From: Fulvitalea axinellae
GTDB lineage: Bacteria; Bacteroidota; Bacteroidia; Cytophagales; Cyclobacteriaceae
NCBI RefSeq assembly: GCF_036492835.1
Contig: NZ_AP025314.1
Coordinates: forward strand, 2,646,010 to 2,710,009
Direction: 5' to 3'
Length of the DNA stretch: 64,000 nt
Both the position numbers and the translations under genes were made by a program. Under the pieces are notes generated by a model. That model did no database searches. It was not told where the DNA came from and was given only the letters and a program-made list of their open reading frames with translations. The number at the start of each line of letters is the position of its first letter. Positions within the stretch are counted from its first letter, which is position 1. This document shows, one piece after another, positions 44,701-53,359 of this stretch.

Positions 44701-45016
44701 TGCTGGCCTCTTCCATCAGCAAGTCGATCGTCGATCTTTCTCCGACCTTAATTACTTGCTCGTTATATCCCACGTAAGCGAAACGCAACCTGGCGTTATC
44801 TTCCGTAAGTTTTAGCATATAAAACCCGTTCAGGTCCGTTACTGTGCCCTGAACATAACGGTCTTCGGCGTCAACCTCCACGATTGTCGCTCCGAGAAGG
44901 GCTTCGCCCGTAACCGCGTCTTTTATCCGACCCTGCACAAGCCGGCCTTCCTGAGCCGTCGCCGAAAAAGCCAGACCAAGGCACAGAATCATAAATATGA
45001 TAGATGTTTTTTTCAT
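41789..45016 (-). CDS. SusC-family TonB-dependent transporter (region 4, first pair)
   Basis: This is a 1075-residue outer-membrane transporter. The start at 45016 gives a clean signal peptide (MKKTSIIFMILCLGLAFSAT) and lies 10 bp after the upstream FAS1 stop. A farther in-frame ATG at 45052 overlaps that gene and is less likely. A carboxypeptidase-regulatory-like domain (GRIKDAVTGEALLGATIVEV), a plug (VSVGEMLQ-type region, IRIRGTATINGDREPLIILD, DAASAAIWGAKAANGVIQIT) and a barrel ending in Phe (TMGLTLIF) follow. No STN domain is present, so no FecR signalling is expected. It is followed 3 bp later by SusD. Confidence 0.95.
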   Translation of the reverse strand: MKKTSIIFMILCLGLAFSATAQEGRLVQGRIKDAVTGEALLGATIVEVDAEDRYVQGTVTDLNGFYMLKLTEDNARLRFAYVGYNEQVIKVGERSTIDLLMEEASTKLETVVVQEERYTSDGFVSLRDKPTAIAQVKIDDLAPMGVASVGEMLQGEISGVDITAASGDPGAGTQIRIRGTATINGDREPLIILDGLPYDVQIDNNFDFNSADQRDFGALLSIPPSDIESIEILKDAASAAIWGAKAANGVIQITTRRGRKMKPRVQYNYKGYIAQQPDAIPMLGGGDYVTLQTDARFNVGGYPLPDGKFYELKQDKSWPLYHNYNQDTDWLEAITKVARTDEHNLSVSGGGDKARYRVAMGYMDQEGTTIGTNLQRLSFRANLDYNVSKRLLVSTDFSYTRSDNDKSYYGDERSVAYQKMPNQSIYERDTANNLTGRYFLDTRTDAFEIRRDPLNPGAGGLYNPVAVINEARHNYLENRFRSVFRARYALTDQLQLNTDISFDVVNGTTTKFLPVEASSADWSLNSTNVAHKGANEMFNVQSITNVIYTPNLGPNHQLSVLGQWGANIRRGSSYSVVAGGLPSGEFNSPGAGGLAPNGLGASNSESRGVWGLARIFYKWKDKYLMEVGTRMDASSNFGPDTKWGAFPFGSVAWRISEEPFLKDLTWIDQLKIRGSFGVNGRAPGGFNHYSIYQAGGSYAGYNVVRPANARLNNLKWELTKQVDFGLEGSFYENRLTFEFDVYQKDGSDLLWTMGIPTSSGYSSMTRNQGEMRNRGVEFSFRATPLKTKDWRADLSFNISKNINTVREIPENFSPESGNVLDNGQYAVRVREGDPIGGFYGYRFLGVYKTSSDAIVRDKFGETVIDPSTGQPLRMLMGGSNYRFVGGDAQYQDINNDGVINESDVVYLGSSNPDFTGGFGFRVSYKRLRLSSNFHYRMGQDIVNMARMRSENMFGTANQNQATMRRWRNPGDETDMPRAVFDKGYNWLGSDRFVEDGSYLRWKSLSLDYRFERKWLQRYKLQDLTLFFTAYNLYTFTDYSGQDPEVPLGSGLFFFGVDNARTPPSRTYTMGLTLIF

Positions 45017-45026
45017 GCTGTGTCGG

Positions 45027-47210
45027 TTATTTGGCGAACAGAAGGTTGTCAATCAAATGTACCGTGGCGCCACTTGCCAGAATGTTACTGTAACGCGGAT
45101 CCACCACCACTCTGGCGGTATTGTCCTTCGCATCGGTGAATGTCAGGTTCCCCGGAGCGTTTTGGGCCGTAAGCGTGTTGTATTCGTTTCTGGCTATCTG
45201 ACTATAAGTGTCCAATGGACCCGATACCTTTCCGTCGGTAAATACTACGGCATCTCGGATGAAGTAGTAGTCGAGGAATTTTCTCAGGTCGTTTACGCTC
45301 TCCGGAATCTTGTCAAGGTTAGCCCTAATGGCTTCGTTTGAAGGAACCAAAACAGTGATGTTTTTCGCTCCGTTGATTTTCGTAATCACACCGCCCCTGA
45401 TATACCCGGCACGGTCGAGCAGTTTGACAAATTCGGAATACTCGTCCTTATTAGGATTGAGAACGTACTTAGACGGCGCAAAAGTAGGACGGTCCAAAAC
45501 GGCGTCGATCTCGTAGAACGTTCCGTTAGATCCCGACTTATCCACTTTCAATACAGTCGTAACCTCTGATGACTGGAAATTACCGCCAGACTGGATAGTA
45601 TTGGCTTTTACTCTCAAATAATCGCCAGTAGCCATCGTTTTCAGATACATCTCTCCTGACAAGTCGGTATGATCTTCGCCAAGCATGATGTGGGTTCTGT
45701 ACAACTGCTCCAACGGTCCGCCTTCCCTGTCGTCAAGCTCGTACTCATCACCAGATTCAGGATCAGTATAATAGTACTTTCTCTCTTCCTCGTCATAGCG
45801 ATATCCCGAACGGACAAAAGCATCATTGCTCGGCACAAACAAAGTGGCGGTCATATCCGGCGAAGCGACCAGAGAAGTTATCTTGTAGCTAAACTTTTGC
45901 GCGATCCGCAACATATACGAGTAACGCTTATCGAAAATCAAAGGACGGGTTACAGCCGTGTAAGTGTTCGGCACGATTACCTCTTTGGTTCCGTAGATAA
46001 CTCCATTGTTGAGCATCTTCGTGAAATTGATGTCATTGTCTTTGTCCAAAGACACAACCTGGCCGTTACCGTTCACGAAGTTGTCGAGCTGCGAAGGTCT
46101 GGTCCAAGACGACGTACCCGTAGGGTTATATCCAAAACCGTAAACCAAAACCTTGATTACCTCATCCGGAATATCATCAATAGAGGCGTAGCCGTTTTCA
46201 TGAACGAAGTTTTCGTTTAGGTACGTTTCTAACGTGACGTCGTCCGGAAGCAAAAGAATACAGAATGTCGCACGGTCCTCGTCATAGGTATAATCCAACG
46301 GCTTATCTTTAGCCAACCACTCCAACGGGTCTTGAATCTTAGATCCTTGGTAAGTTTTGACAAAAACAGAATCGACAACGGACGAACCCGGCTCGATAAC
46401 CGTAGCCCTAGAATTAAACTCGTATTCAGCGAACCTATTTATCAGCCTGTAAAACAAGCTATAACGATCAGATTTAGACAAATACTCCTCTGCATGCTTC
46501 AGTGGCGGAATCACTTTATCGATCACGTGGATCATTCCGTTGAGTGATTTCTGGTCCGCACGGATAGCCGTAGCATCCAGAACATTACGCCCAACGAACT
46601 TTGTGTCAGGGAAAAAGAAAGTGTAATCGTCCTCTTCCAACAGTCCGCTGAAGCGCTCGTAATCCAAAACCGGCAAATAGGTCAGCATATTGGAGATCTT
46701 ACGCTTTTTGCCAGCCTTCTCATCCATTACCTCATAGGTACCCGGCTGATAAAGCGTGGGAAGCTTGAAACCCCAGTTGATCCCGATTTCCTGGCGGTAA
46801 CCTCCTTCTCCTACCTCGTCTCCCCAATACCCTCCATCATTCGGAAAGATATTCAGCCTCCGGATTTGGTTCCACGACATGGAGTTCCGGACAATATGGC
46901 CCATAACGAGCTTCTTAAGCTCTTCTTTTTCCAGTTCGCTAACGTCTGAGGCACTGTATGCTTCTTGGATATACTTCAGCACAGCATCATCTGTGGGAGG
47001 AAAAGCCGTATAGGAGCTTTTTTCCAAGTCTTCCCTCATTTCCAGAAGGTCAACCGCCTTAACAAACTGCGTCAAATCCCCTTGTTTCTCCATTGCGCCG
47101 ACCAAACGGTCAGACAACGTTCCGGGAATTTTATAATGATCCATATCATCACGGCACCCCGGTAATAAATAGAGAAACAGAAACAAAATCATGTAAACCT
47201 TTCGCTTCAT
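45027..47210 (-). CDS. Multi-FAS1-domain lipoprotein heading the region-4 operon
   Basis: This 727-residue lipoprotein has lipobox LLPGC (Cys19). It shows about four FAS1-type units in series. The first is at about 30-235 (LTQFVKAVDLLEMREDLEKS, YTAFPPTDDAVLKYI, LNGMIHVIDKVIPPL). The second is at about 240-420. The third is at about 425-590 (ATLFVPSNDAFVRSGYRYDE). The fourth is at about 595-727 (SEFVKLLDRAGYIRGG, TVLVPSNEAIRANL, ATVHLIDNLLFAK). There is no other domain. FAS1 repeats support adhesion or ligand binding at the cell surface. It is the first gene of a run that continues into SusC, SusD and two more FAS1 lipoproteins. Confidence 0.88.
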   Translation of the reverse strand: MKRKVYMILFLFLYLLPGCRDDMDHYKIPGTLSDRLVGAMEKQGDLTQFVKAVDLLEMREDLEKSSYTAFPPTDDAVLKYIQEAYSASDVSELEKEELKKLVMGHIVRNSMSWNQIRRLNIFPNDGGYWGDEVGEGGYRQEIGINWGFKLPTLYQPGTYEVMDEKAGKKRKISNMLTYLPVLDYERFSGLLEEDDYTFFFPDTKFVGRNVLDATAIRADQKSLNGMIHVIDKVIPPLKHAEEYLSKSDRYSLFYRLINRFAEYEFNSRATVIEPGSSVVDSVFVKTYQGSKIQDPLEWLAKDKPLDYTYDEDRATFCILLLPDDVTLETYLNENFVHENGYASIDDIPDEVIKVLVYGFGYNPTGTSSWTRPSQLDNFVNGNGQVVSLDKDNDINFTKMLNNGVIYGTKEVIVPNTYTAVTRPLIFDKRYSYMLRIAQKFSYKITSLVASPDMTATLFVPSNDAFVRSGYRYDEEERKYYYTDPESGDEYELDDREGGPLEQLYRTHIMLGEDHTDLSGEMYLKTMATGDYLRVKANTIQSGGNFQSSEVTTVLKVDKSGSNGTFYEIDAVLDRPTFAPSKYVLNPNKDEYSEFVKLLDRAGYIRGGVITKINGAKNITVLVPSNEAIRANLDKIPESVNDLRKFLDYYFIRDAVVFTDGKVSGPLDTYSQIARNEYNTLTAQNAPGNLTFTDAKDNTARVVVDPRYSNILASGATVHLIDNLLFAK

Positions 47211-47852
47211 AAAAATCGATTTGTAAAAAAGTTAAACAAATATGACTACACCGGACAAACGGCCTATTTAGGCCTCCCAGCGCTCAATTAATGAGGACAA
47301 ATAGGATAATGAATAATTGCCCATAACGTATTATACTTCACAATTCGCTAGTGATCACGACAAGTGAATATAATCTCAATGCTTTCCGGTTTCCCGAACA
47401 CTAAAAGGGGCCCTTACAAAAAGACCTGTGAATTTCATAAACTTCGACACTAAAAAACCAAGACAACCACATACGTCAAAAAAGACTCAACCCATACTTC
47501 CAATACAGCCTTCATAAAACTTAGAGAGCCAAACATTACAGCTACTACGATTTAGCAAAATTGGTAAATTTTTTTAAATCGACGAGGGAAAAAACTTTTC
47601 AGAAAACGGTCTTGACACCCCGGAATTCCCCATAAGGAAAACCATTCGGCTTTTGCCTCCAGCATCAAAATATTTCAATCCCCTACAATTCACCATAACG
47701 TTTAGACCTTCTTAGTTTCATGTTCTTTTTTGTGACCTCCTTATTTTTTGTCTTTGGTTTTTAATTTCTGCGATAGAAAAGCCAAATAAATTCACACATT
47801 TATTCGTTGTGTGAAATACTCGTACACAATTATACAAAACGGGAATCCACTA
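47211..47852. other. 642-bp intergenic region upstream of the FAS1/SusCD locus
   Basis: There is no gene-like reading frame. The region is A/T-rich, with runs such as AATTTTTTTAAATC near 47567. It must contain the promoter of the FAS1/SusCD operon, but I could not place a convincing TAnnTTTG box. No repeat or RNA structure stood out. Confidence 0.4.
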
Positions 47853-48140
47853 TTACTGGACTGCCATTTTTTCATTAATTTTTTTTTCATTCACTGTGGC
47901 ATCTTTTTCGGAAAACTCAAACTCCAGCTTCATTTTCCCAGCCTTTACGTAGCGGTAAGTCTTTATATAATTATCATATTCAATAGGTGCCCCCAAAGCC
48001 TTCAAGGCCTTCAAATACTCCATTAAAGCGCTTCTCGACAAGCCCACCTTCTGAGCGAAGGACTCTGGCGTTCCGGTAGCCGCTCGCCGTATTAGGCTGT
48101 CCATATATTCCAATCGTTCGATATACTTGACAATATTCAT
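47853..48140 (-). CDS. Small HTH DNA-binding protein
   Basis: This is a protein of about 95 residues from the ATG at 48140 (MNIVKYIERLEYMDSLIRR). An upstream in-frame ATG would add a hydrophobic stretch (VYCLSLWGFAQNVFLFL) that does not fit the family, so the shorter start is preferred. The helix-turn-helix is at about 20-50 (GTPESFAQKVGLSRSALMEY) and is followed by a wing-like LGAPIEYDNYIKTYRYV. It resembles short winged-HTH proteins common as single genes in Bacteroidota. The C-terminal 25 residues are charged and probably disordered. It is isolated, with long gaps on both sides, between the FAS1/SusCD locus and the GH50-like gene. A target is not predictable. Confidence 0.7.
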   Translation of the reverse strand: MNIVKYIERLEYMDSLIRRAATGTPESFAQKVGLSRSALMEYLKALKALGAPIEYDNYIKTYRYVKAGKMKLEFEFSEKDATVNEKKINEKMAVQ

Positions 48141-48215
48141 CTTGTCATTTTTTATTTCGAGAAACAAAAATACGTTTTGAGCAAAGCCCCACAGGCTTAA
48201 ACAATATACCAACAT

Positions 48216-48770
48216 ATCATACCCGAGCGGATTTCTAAAAGTGTAAGCTTACTAAGGTCTGTAAAGTTAAAAATAGTTCTCAAGCCTAAAGGTAAAGGTT
48301 CCTTACCATTAAGCTTTATAATAAAACTGCCTGAAAGTCTCTCGGTATAGACTTAGAAGGTATCTCCACTATACAACGGCAAGTGAAAACTCCCCAGTTT
48401 GTGTTTGCCGTTCTGAAACTGATGACAAGTAAGGTTATCTGACAAGAAAAACCAAATTACAAATATTATAATGCAAAAGATTATTTTCGGAGGCACAAAA
48501 AAGCCCCCCCTCCTTTAGGGATGATTTACACCAGCCAAAAATGGGAATATCAATAGATAACCAGAACGCTAGGGGCAAAAAGCACATTTTCTCTCCTTTC
48601 ATTCACTCTCGTGGTTAAAGAACTCTCAAAGTATATTTCAAATAAAATTATACTGTTTGGCAAAAGCCCCCCGCAAAAGGTCAAAATATAAGACCTTGGA
48701 CATTAAGGTACGCCCAAGGTTTTTCAAATATGAATTATGTCATCATTTCATTCCTATTCAGCTAAAACGT
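48216..48770. other. 555-bp intergenic region between the small HTH gene and the GH50-like gene
   Basis: No gene is supported. ACCTTGG at 48693-48699 and CCAAGGT at 48714-48720 form a hairpin with T-rich sequence on both sides, which may terminate the GH50-like gene on the minus strand. A C-rich segment at 48503-48513 followed by TTTAGGG is a weak hairpin. The rest is A/T-rich and unremarkable. Confidence 0.4.
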
Positions 48771-50732
48771 CTAGTTACGGCGTAATCTGTAAATCCTCTC
48801 CCCTATTGATCGGCTTCCTTTGACTGTTTCCAAATATGGCTTATCACAAATATCGACAAATCCCACTTGGTAATTCTCCCCGTCAAATCTGCCTGTCACT
48901 ACCTGTTCCTGGTATTGAAACCAATGCGTCCCTACAATAAACGGATTCAAAACGGCTCCTTTTACATAATGCGCATACAGCTTTCCCCTTTGTTCTTGGT
49001 TTTGCACGCTTCTCAAACCTCCGTGCAACATTCCCCTATCCAACGCTCCAAAGTGAAATTCTCCAATCAAAACCGGTTTGTCTATTTCTCCGTGAAATGC
49101 AAAATCCGCCCCGTTAAGCCTATATCTGTTAAAGCTTACGACGTCGCAATATTTTGAAGCAATCGACACAACGGTTTTTCTTATATCCGAAGTTTCGGGG
49201 TAATAATGAAAATCAAGTCTGCTTCCCAAATACAGTTTTCCCGGAGCCTCATTTCTTATCACCTCCAGACAGGTTCGGTAATAATCATTAACCATCTGCT
49301 TTTCGAAAGAAAGTAGATCATGCTGATACGATTTGGACTTGGGGAGACTCTTTTCTTTCAAAACATGTTTCCAAGATTTGTATTCCGTTTTCCATTTTAC
49401 ATTAAGCGAATCAATGTTTATGTATTTGCTTCTAAGAGTGGAAAGAAGCTTTCGCTTTGCCGAAGAGTTTTCGTCGGAAGCTAAAACCGTATGGCCTAAC
49501 CAACCCCAACCGTGCAATTCGTTGTCTATAAAATAACCCAGACAAAAAGGATCGCTAGTTGTCTCTTTTTGGCTTCTGACCGCTTTGACCAACTCCTCAC
49601 GATACCCCGGTTTGTAAATGTCTGGAAACTTCGCTTTTCCTTTACCAAGCCTTTCCCAATAGTGTCGTAAATTAACCACATAAGGCGTCCGTTTTTCGCC
49701 AGAAAGATAAATACCGGAAGCGGACCAATTACCTATAGTGTTCATCCCCCAACTTCTCAATCTTTCGTGAACCAATTCGGGGTATATCGATTTCCAGTCT
49801 TCGCCATACTTTCTATAAAGGTTCGCCGCAGAGAAGTTATATGCTTTTCTTCCTCCACTGACAACTTCATAAAACTCAGAGAAAGGCTCACCTTCTTTTG
49901 GAAGTCCCTCAAAAAAATACTCCCTACCTTCTACAGGCGTTACCGAGCCTCCGAACCTGACACAATCGATTCCATGTGACCAAAACAAACAACCGGACGG
50001 ATCCACAAACCACCATTTCCCCTGATATTTCTCTACCCTGAAATGACCTGTGGCTTTAAGCTTTGGACCGTCTGCCCATCCGCCGTATTTATTCCATGAC
50101 CTTACAGTTTTCTTTGCCTCTTTATCCCGAAGCGCTTCATTTCCTAGGCTCGCAAGCTTTACATCTCCAAATGTTTTTCCGGGCCAATTATTATGTTTAT
50201 ACTGCCCATACTTGTCCACAAGGGGAAAATAGTCTTCGGGCTTAATTTTTTCACTCTTTCCTTTCTCAAGTTCCACTTCCCCAATTTCTAAATCAGCCGT
50301 ATTCCCTGGAGGAATCAAACTGAACACCAAGCCTTTGATCTGCTTCGGGTCCACCCTGTCCCAATGCCATTGCCAACCGTCCGGCAAGCCTTTCATTCCT
50401 TTAAAGATTTGCCTATTATCCACGCTATCAGGCAAAGGGGTCCCCAATAGCCTTAACTTCACCTTAGTCTTTTCGCCCGGATTAAGAATAATCGTAGCGT
50501 TGTTCCACATTCGTCCCTTTACGGTGCTTTCGGCGTATATCGTGTCTTTTCCAATATTCTCCACTTCAAAACACAAGGTTTTAGTGCCTTCCAGTTCTTC
50601 CTTTTCCAAATTCAGCGGTAGTTCCACTGATTTACCATCTTCAATGGTAATTCTTCTATTCTTCTTTTCAGAACAGGAATAGATCAAAACGGATAATACG
50701 CTTAATAAAAATACTGGGGATAAAAATCTCAT
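48771..50732 (-). CDS. GH50-like beta-agarase lipoprotein
   Basis: This 653-residue lipoprotein has lipobox IYSC (Cys20). The N-terminal beta-sandwich (about 25-190, carbohydrate-binding-like) includes VEVENIGKDTIYAE-type strands. A (beta/alpha)8 catalytic domain opens with GHFRVEKYQGKWWFVDPSGC, characteristic of GH50 agarases. A likely acid/base Glu lies near 404 (YFIDNELHGWG) and a likely nucleophile Glu near 556 (LIGEFHFGALDRG). Their spacing of about 150 residues fits GH50 enzymes. The C-terminal HYVKGAVLNPFIVGTHWFQY and GENYQVGFVDICDKPY also match. GH50 enzymes cleave beta-1,4 bonds of agarose. It stands alone, with no SusCD or sulfatase beside it. The family call is firm at clan level and fairly good at GH50 level. 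Confidence 0.78.
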   Translation of the reverse strand: MRFLSPVFLLSVLSVLIYSCSEKKNRRITIEDGKSVELPLNLEKEELEGTKTLCFEVENIGKDTIYAESTVKGRMWNNATIILNPGEKTKVKLRLLGTPLPDSVDNRQIFKGMKGLPDGWQWHWDRVDPKQIKGLVFSLIPPGNTADLEIGEVELEKGKSEKIKPEDYFPLVDKYGQYKHNNWPGKTFGDVKLASLGNEALRDKEAKKTVRSWNKYGGWADGPKLKATGHFRVEKYQGKWWFVDPSGCLFWSHGIDCVRFGGSVTPVEGREYFFEGLPKEGEPFSEFYEVVSGGRKAYNFSAANLYRKYGEDWKSIYPELVHERLRSWGMNTIGNWSASGIYLSGEKRTPYVVNLRHYWERLGKGKAKFPDIYKPGYREELVKAVRSQKETTSDPFCLGYFIDNELHGWGWLGHTVLASDENSSAKRKLLSTLRSKYINIDSLNVKWKTEYKSWKHVLKEKSLPKSKSYQHDLLSFEKQMVNDYYRTCLEVIRNEAPGKLYLGSRLDFHYYPETSDIRKTVVSIASKYCDVVSFNRYRLNGADFAFHGEIDKPVLIGEFHFGALDRGMLHGGLRSVQNQEQRGKLYAHYVKGAVLNPFIVGTHWFQYQEQVVTGRFDGENYQVGFVDICDKPYLETVKGSRSIGERIYRLRRN

Positions 50733-51151
50733 CGTCCACTCGCTTTAGCTTTGAAAATTGTCACAAAATCAATTTGTTCAAACATATTGGTTTTCATATT
50801 CGAAAGACCGTATTTCTAATTGAAAAACTATCCACCCCCGCCGTAAAGCATCTCACCCACCCTGCGGAATACGGCCGATTCTTCGGTGATCAGAAAAGCT
50901 TCCCATTACAAATTAGATCTATGAAAAGTATCCTTCCTCCATCAACAATCGATGGACGTTTTCGGTAAGCTGTCTTGCTAAAGGTGAATTGCCGAAAAAT
51001 TGACTATTTTTATCCCTTCGAAAGCAATGGTGGCATACTCTTCTGCCAACCCTAGTATAAAGGCCTTTTAAAACCACAGGCCAATTCCCTTGTTACGAAC
51101 GGAGGCAGGCGTCTTGCCCGCCCTATTTTCAATATCTCACAAACAGATAAA
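50733..51151. promoter_or_regulatory. Divergent intergenic region between GH50-like and S9 peptidase genes
   Basis: These 419 bp separate divergent start codons, so promoters for both genes must lie here. An imperfect G/C-rich dyad (GGCAGG and its partner) lies at 51104-51122, about 30 bp before the peptidase start. No clear promoter motif or additional gene was found. Confidence 0.4.
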
Positions 51152-53188
51152 ATGCTTAAACGAATTCTTCTTGCGGCGTTTTTCTTAATGCCCATGGGGC
51201 TAATTGCCCAAAACCGCCTTACCCCTAACCTTCTCTGGGAAATGGGACGAGTTGGCGGAGGTCTCGTTTCCCCTGACGGAAAGCAAGTCCTGTATACGGT
51301 AAGAAACTACGAACTACAGGAAAACCGAGGTTATACAAGCGCGTACGTAATGCCCATCGCAGGCGGAGAAGCGAAAAAAATCAATATCGACGGTTCTCCG
51401 AACTCTTTGGCTTGGCGACCTGACGGAGCGAAGATTACGTTCTTGAGAAAAGGCCAACTCTTCGAAGTGAACGTGGAGGGCGACGGCCTGCAATTGGTTT
51501 CGGAACAGACTGGTATTATAGCTTACCACTATTCCGCAAACATGAACACCCTGGCCTTTGCCAAAGAGGTTAAGCTAAGAAAGAACACCAAAGAACTTTA
51601 TCCGGACCTTCCGAAAGCCGAAGCTTTGGTAATCGACGACTTGATGTACCGTCATTGGGACCACTGGAGTGATGACAAGCACAATCACGTTTTCGTAGCG
51701 CCTTACTCAAACGGTAAAATCGACGATTCGAAAAGCACCGATATTATGAAAGGCGAATTGTTCGATACTCCGACAACACCATTCGGTGGAGGCGAAGATT
51801 TCGCTTTGAGCCCAGACGGAAAAATGGTAGCGTATGTTTGCAAAAAGAAAACTGGCAAAGAGTACGCTATAAGCACAAACACCGACATCTACCTTTACAA
51901 TATTGGGGAAGGCACTACCCAGAACCTCACCAAAGGTATGCTCGGTTATGACACTCAGCCTTCGTTCTCGGCAAACGGGAAACAAATCGCTTGGTTGAGC
52001 ATGGAGCACGACGGGTATGAGTCTGATAAAAATGACATCTATATCTACGACTTCGCGTCGGCTCAGAAAAGCAAACTTACTGGCGATTATGACGAAACGG
52101 TTAGTTCGTTCATCTGGAAAAACGACGGGAAAGGACTCTACTTCCTTGCGGGCGTAAACGCCACTTACCAACTCTTCGAAGCGAAATTCCCTCGTAAAGG
52201 TTATCAGGAATTCACCGCTTCTAACATCAGGCAGATTACCGAAGGAGACCACAACTACAAAAGCCTCCACCAAGCCGGAAAAAGCCTGATTGGTCTGAAA
52301 CAAAACATGAGCATGTCCAACGAACTTTTCAAAGTGGACATCAAAAAGGGCAAGGAAACCCAGCTTACGTTTATTAACAAGCATATTTACGACCGCATCA
52401 AATTGGGTAAAGTCGAGAAACGCTGGATCCCGACTTCAGACGGAAAGAAAATGCTTACTTGGGTAATCTACCCGCCTAATTTCGACCCGAACAAGAAATA
52501 CCCTGCCCTTCTTTATTGCCAAGGTGGCCCGCAAAGTGCCGTTTCTCAGTTCTTCTCTTTCCGCTGGAACTTTCAGTTGATGGCCGCAAACGACTATATC
52601 ATCGTTGCGCCAAACCGCCGTGGGTTGCCTAGCTTCGGCACTGAATGGAACGAAGCCATAAGCGGTGATTGGGGCGGACAGCCAATGAAAGACTACTTCT
52701 CCGCAATCGACGCCGTTTCGGCAGAGCCATACGTGGACGAAGACAGACTCGGAGCTATCGGCGCCAGCTATGGCGGTTACTCAGTGTACATGTTGGCAGG
52801 AATCCACCAAAAACGCTTCAAAACGTTCATTTCACACTGCGGGTTGTTCGACCTGAAAAGCTGGTATGGGACAACAGAGGAGCTCTTCTTTGCAAACTGG
52901 GACATCGGCGGACCATACTGGGAAAACCCGCAACCTATAGCGTACCAGAAATTCTCTCCAAGCGACTATGTCCAGAACTGGGACACGCCAATTTTGGTAA
53001 TCCACGGAGGAAAAGACTTCAGAGTACCCGAAAGCCAAGGCATGCAGGCTTTCCAAGCGGCACAACTCAAAGGTATCCATAGCAGATTCCTTTATTTCCC
53101 GAACGAAGGCCACTGGGTGCTTTCGCCACAAAACGGAATTATCTGGCACACTGAATTCTTTAAATGGCTTGATGAAACGCTGAAATAA
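51152..53188 (+). CDS. S9-family serine peptidase (dipeptidyl/acylaminoacyl-peptidase type)
   Basis: This 678-residue exported prolyl-oligopeptidase-family enzyme has a signal peptide ending near PMGLIAQ. The N-terminal beta-propeller (about 30-400) has WD40/TolB-like blades (VSPDGKQVLYTVRN, ALSPDGKMVAYV, FSANGKQIAWLS). The C-terminal alpha/beta-hydrolase domain (about 415-678) carries the triad Ser539 (GASYGGYS), Asp622 (HGGKDFRVP) and His654 (NEGHWVL). The oxyanion-region stretch PALLYCQGGPQSAVS is also present. The length is normal for the family. It is monocistronic, with its own terminator 27 bp downstream. It probably trims peptides in the periplasm. Confidence 0.93.
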   Translation: MLKRILLAAFFLMPMGLIAQNRLTPNLLWEMGRVGGGLVSPDGKQVLYTVRNYELQENRGYTSAYVMPIAGGEAKKINIDGSPNSLAWRPDGAKITFLRKGQLFEVNVEGDGLQLVSEQTGIIAYHYSANMNTLAFAKEVKLRKNTKELYPDLPKAEALVIDDLMYRHWDHWSDDKHNHVFVAPYSNGKIDDSKSTDIMKGELFDTPTTPFGGGEDFALSPDGKMVAYVCKKKTGKEYAISTNTDIYLYNIGEGTTQNLTKGMLGYDTQPSFSANGKQIAWLSMEHDGYESDKNDIYIYDFASAQKSKLTGDYDETVSSFIWKNDGKGLYFLAGVNATYQLFEAKFPRKGYQEFTASNIRQITEGDHNYKSLHQAGKSLIGLKQNMSMSNELFKVDIKKGKETQLTFINKHIYDRIKLGKVEKRWIPTSDGKKMLTWVIYPPNFDPNKKYPALLYCQGGPQSAVSQFFSFRWNFQLMAANDYIIVAPNRRGLPSFGTEWNEAISGDWGGQPMKDYFSAIDAVSAEPYVDEDRLGAIGASYGGYSVYMLAGIHQKRFKTFISHCGLFDLKSWYGTTEELFFANWDIGGPYWENPQPIAYQKFSPSDYVQNWDTPILVIHGGKDFRVPESQGMQAFQAAQLKGIHSRFLYFPNEGHWVLSPQNGIIWHTEFFKWLDETLK

Positions 53189-53214
53189 TAACAGCCATTA
53201 TGTTCCTATTAATG

Positions 53215-53245
53215 AAAGCGGACCCGATATGGGTTCGCTTTTTTT
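53215..53245 (+). terminator. Intrinsic terminator after the S9 peptidase gene
   Basis: AAAGCGGACCC (53215-53225) pairs with GGGTTCGCTTT (53231-53241) through one G-U pair and a five-base loop. A run of Ts follows to 53245. Confidence 0.88.
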
Positions 53246-53311
53246 ATACCCAAAACCGACGCAAGTATTCGCTAAAAACTAAACTTTTCCAAGTTATTTT
53301 TTTTCTTAATT

Positions 53312-53319
53312 TATTTTTG
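53312..53319 (+). promoter_or_regulatory. Candidate -7 promoter element for the histidine kinase operon
   Basis: TATTTTTG matches the Bacteroidota -7 consensus TAnnTTTG and lies 41 bp before the kinase start codon. The upstream region is A/T-rich, and no clean TTTG at -33 is present. The assignment is tentative. Confidence 0.35.
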
Positions 53320-53359
53320 AATTTCAATTTCGTTTACACACAGCCACTTACTCCTACCG

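Noticed and set aside
45017..45052. Upstream ATG for the first region-4 SusC gene
   Set aside because: It would add 12 residues (MTTFCSPNNRHS) before a clean signal peptide and overlap the preceding FAS1 gene. The ATG at 45016 is better.
47211..48770. Possible tRNA or small RNA genes in the A/T-rich gaps around the small HTH gene
   Set aside because: No cloverleaf pattern, CCA end or conserved T-loop was found on either strand. Nothing beyond weak hairpins is visible.
50774..50968. Short plus-strand open frame between the divergent GH50-like and S9 genes
   Set aside because: It has no recognisable domain and no supporting context. It lies in the region that must hold the promoters of both genes.
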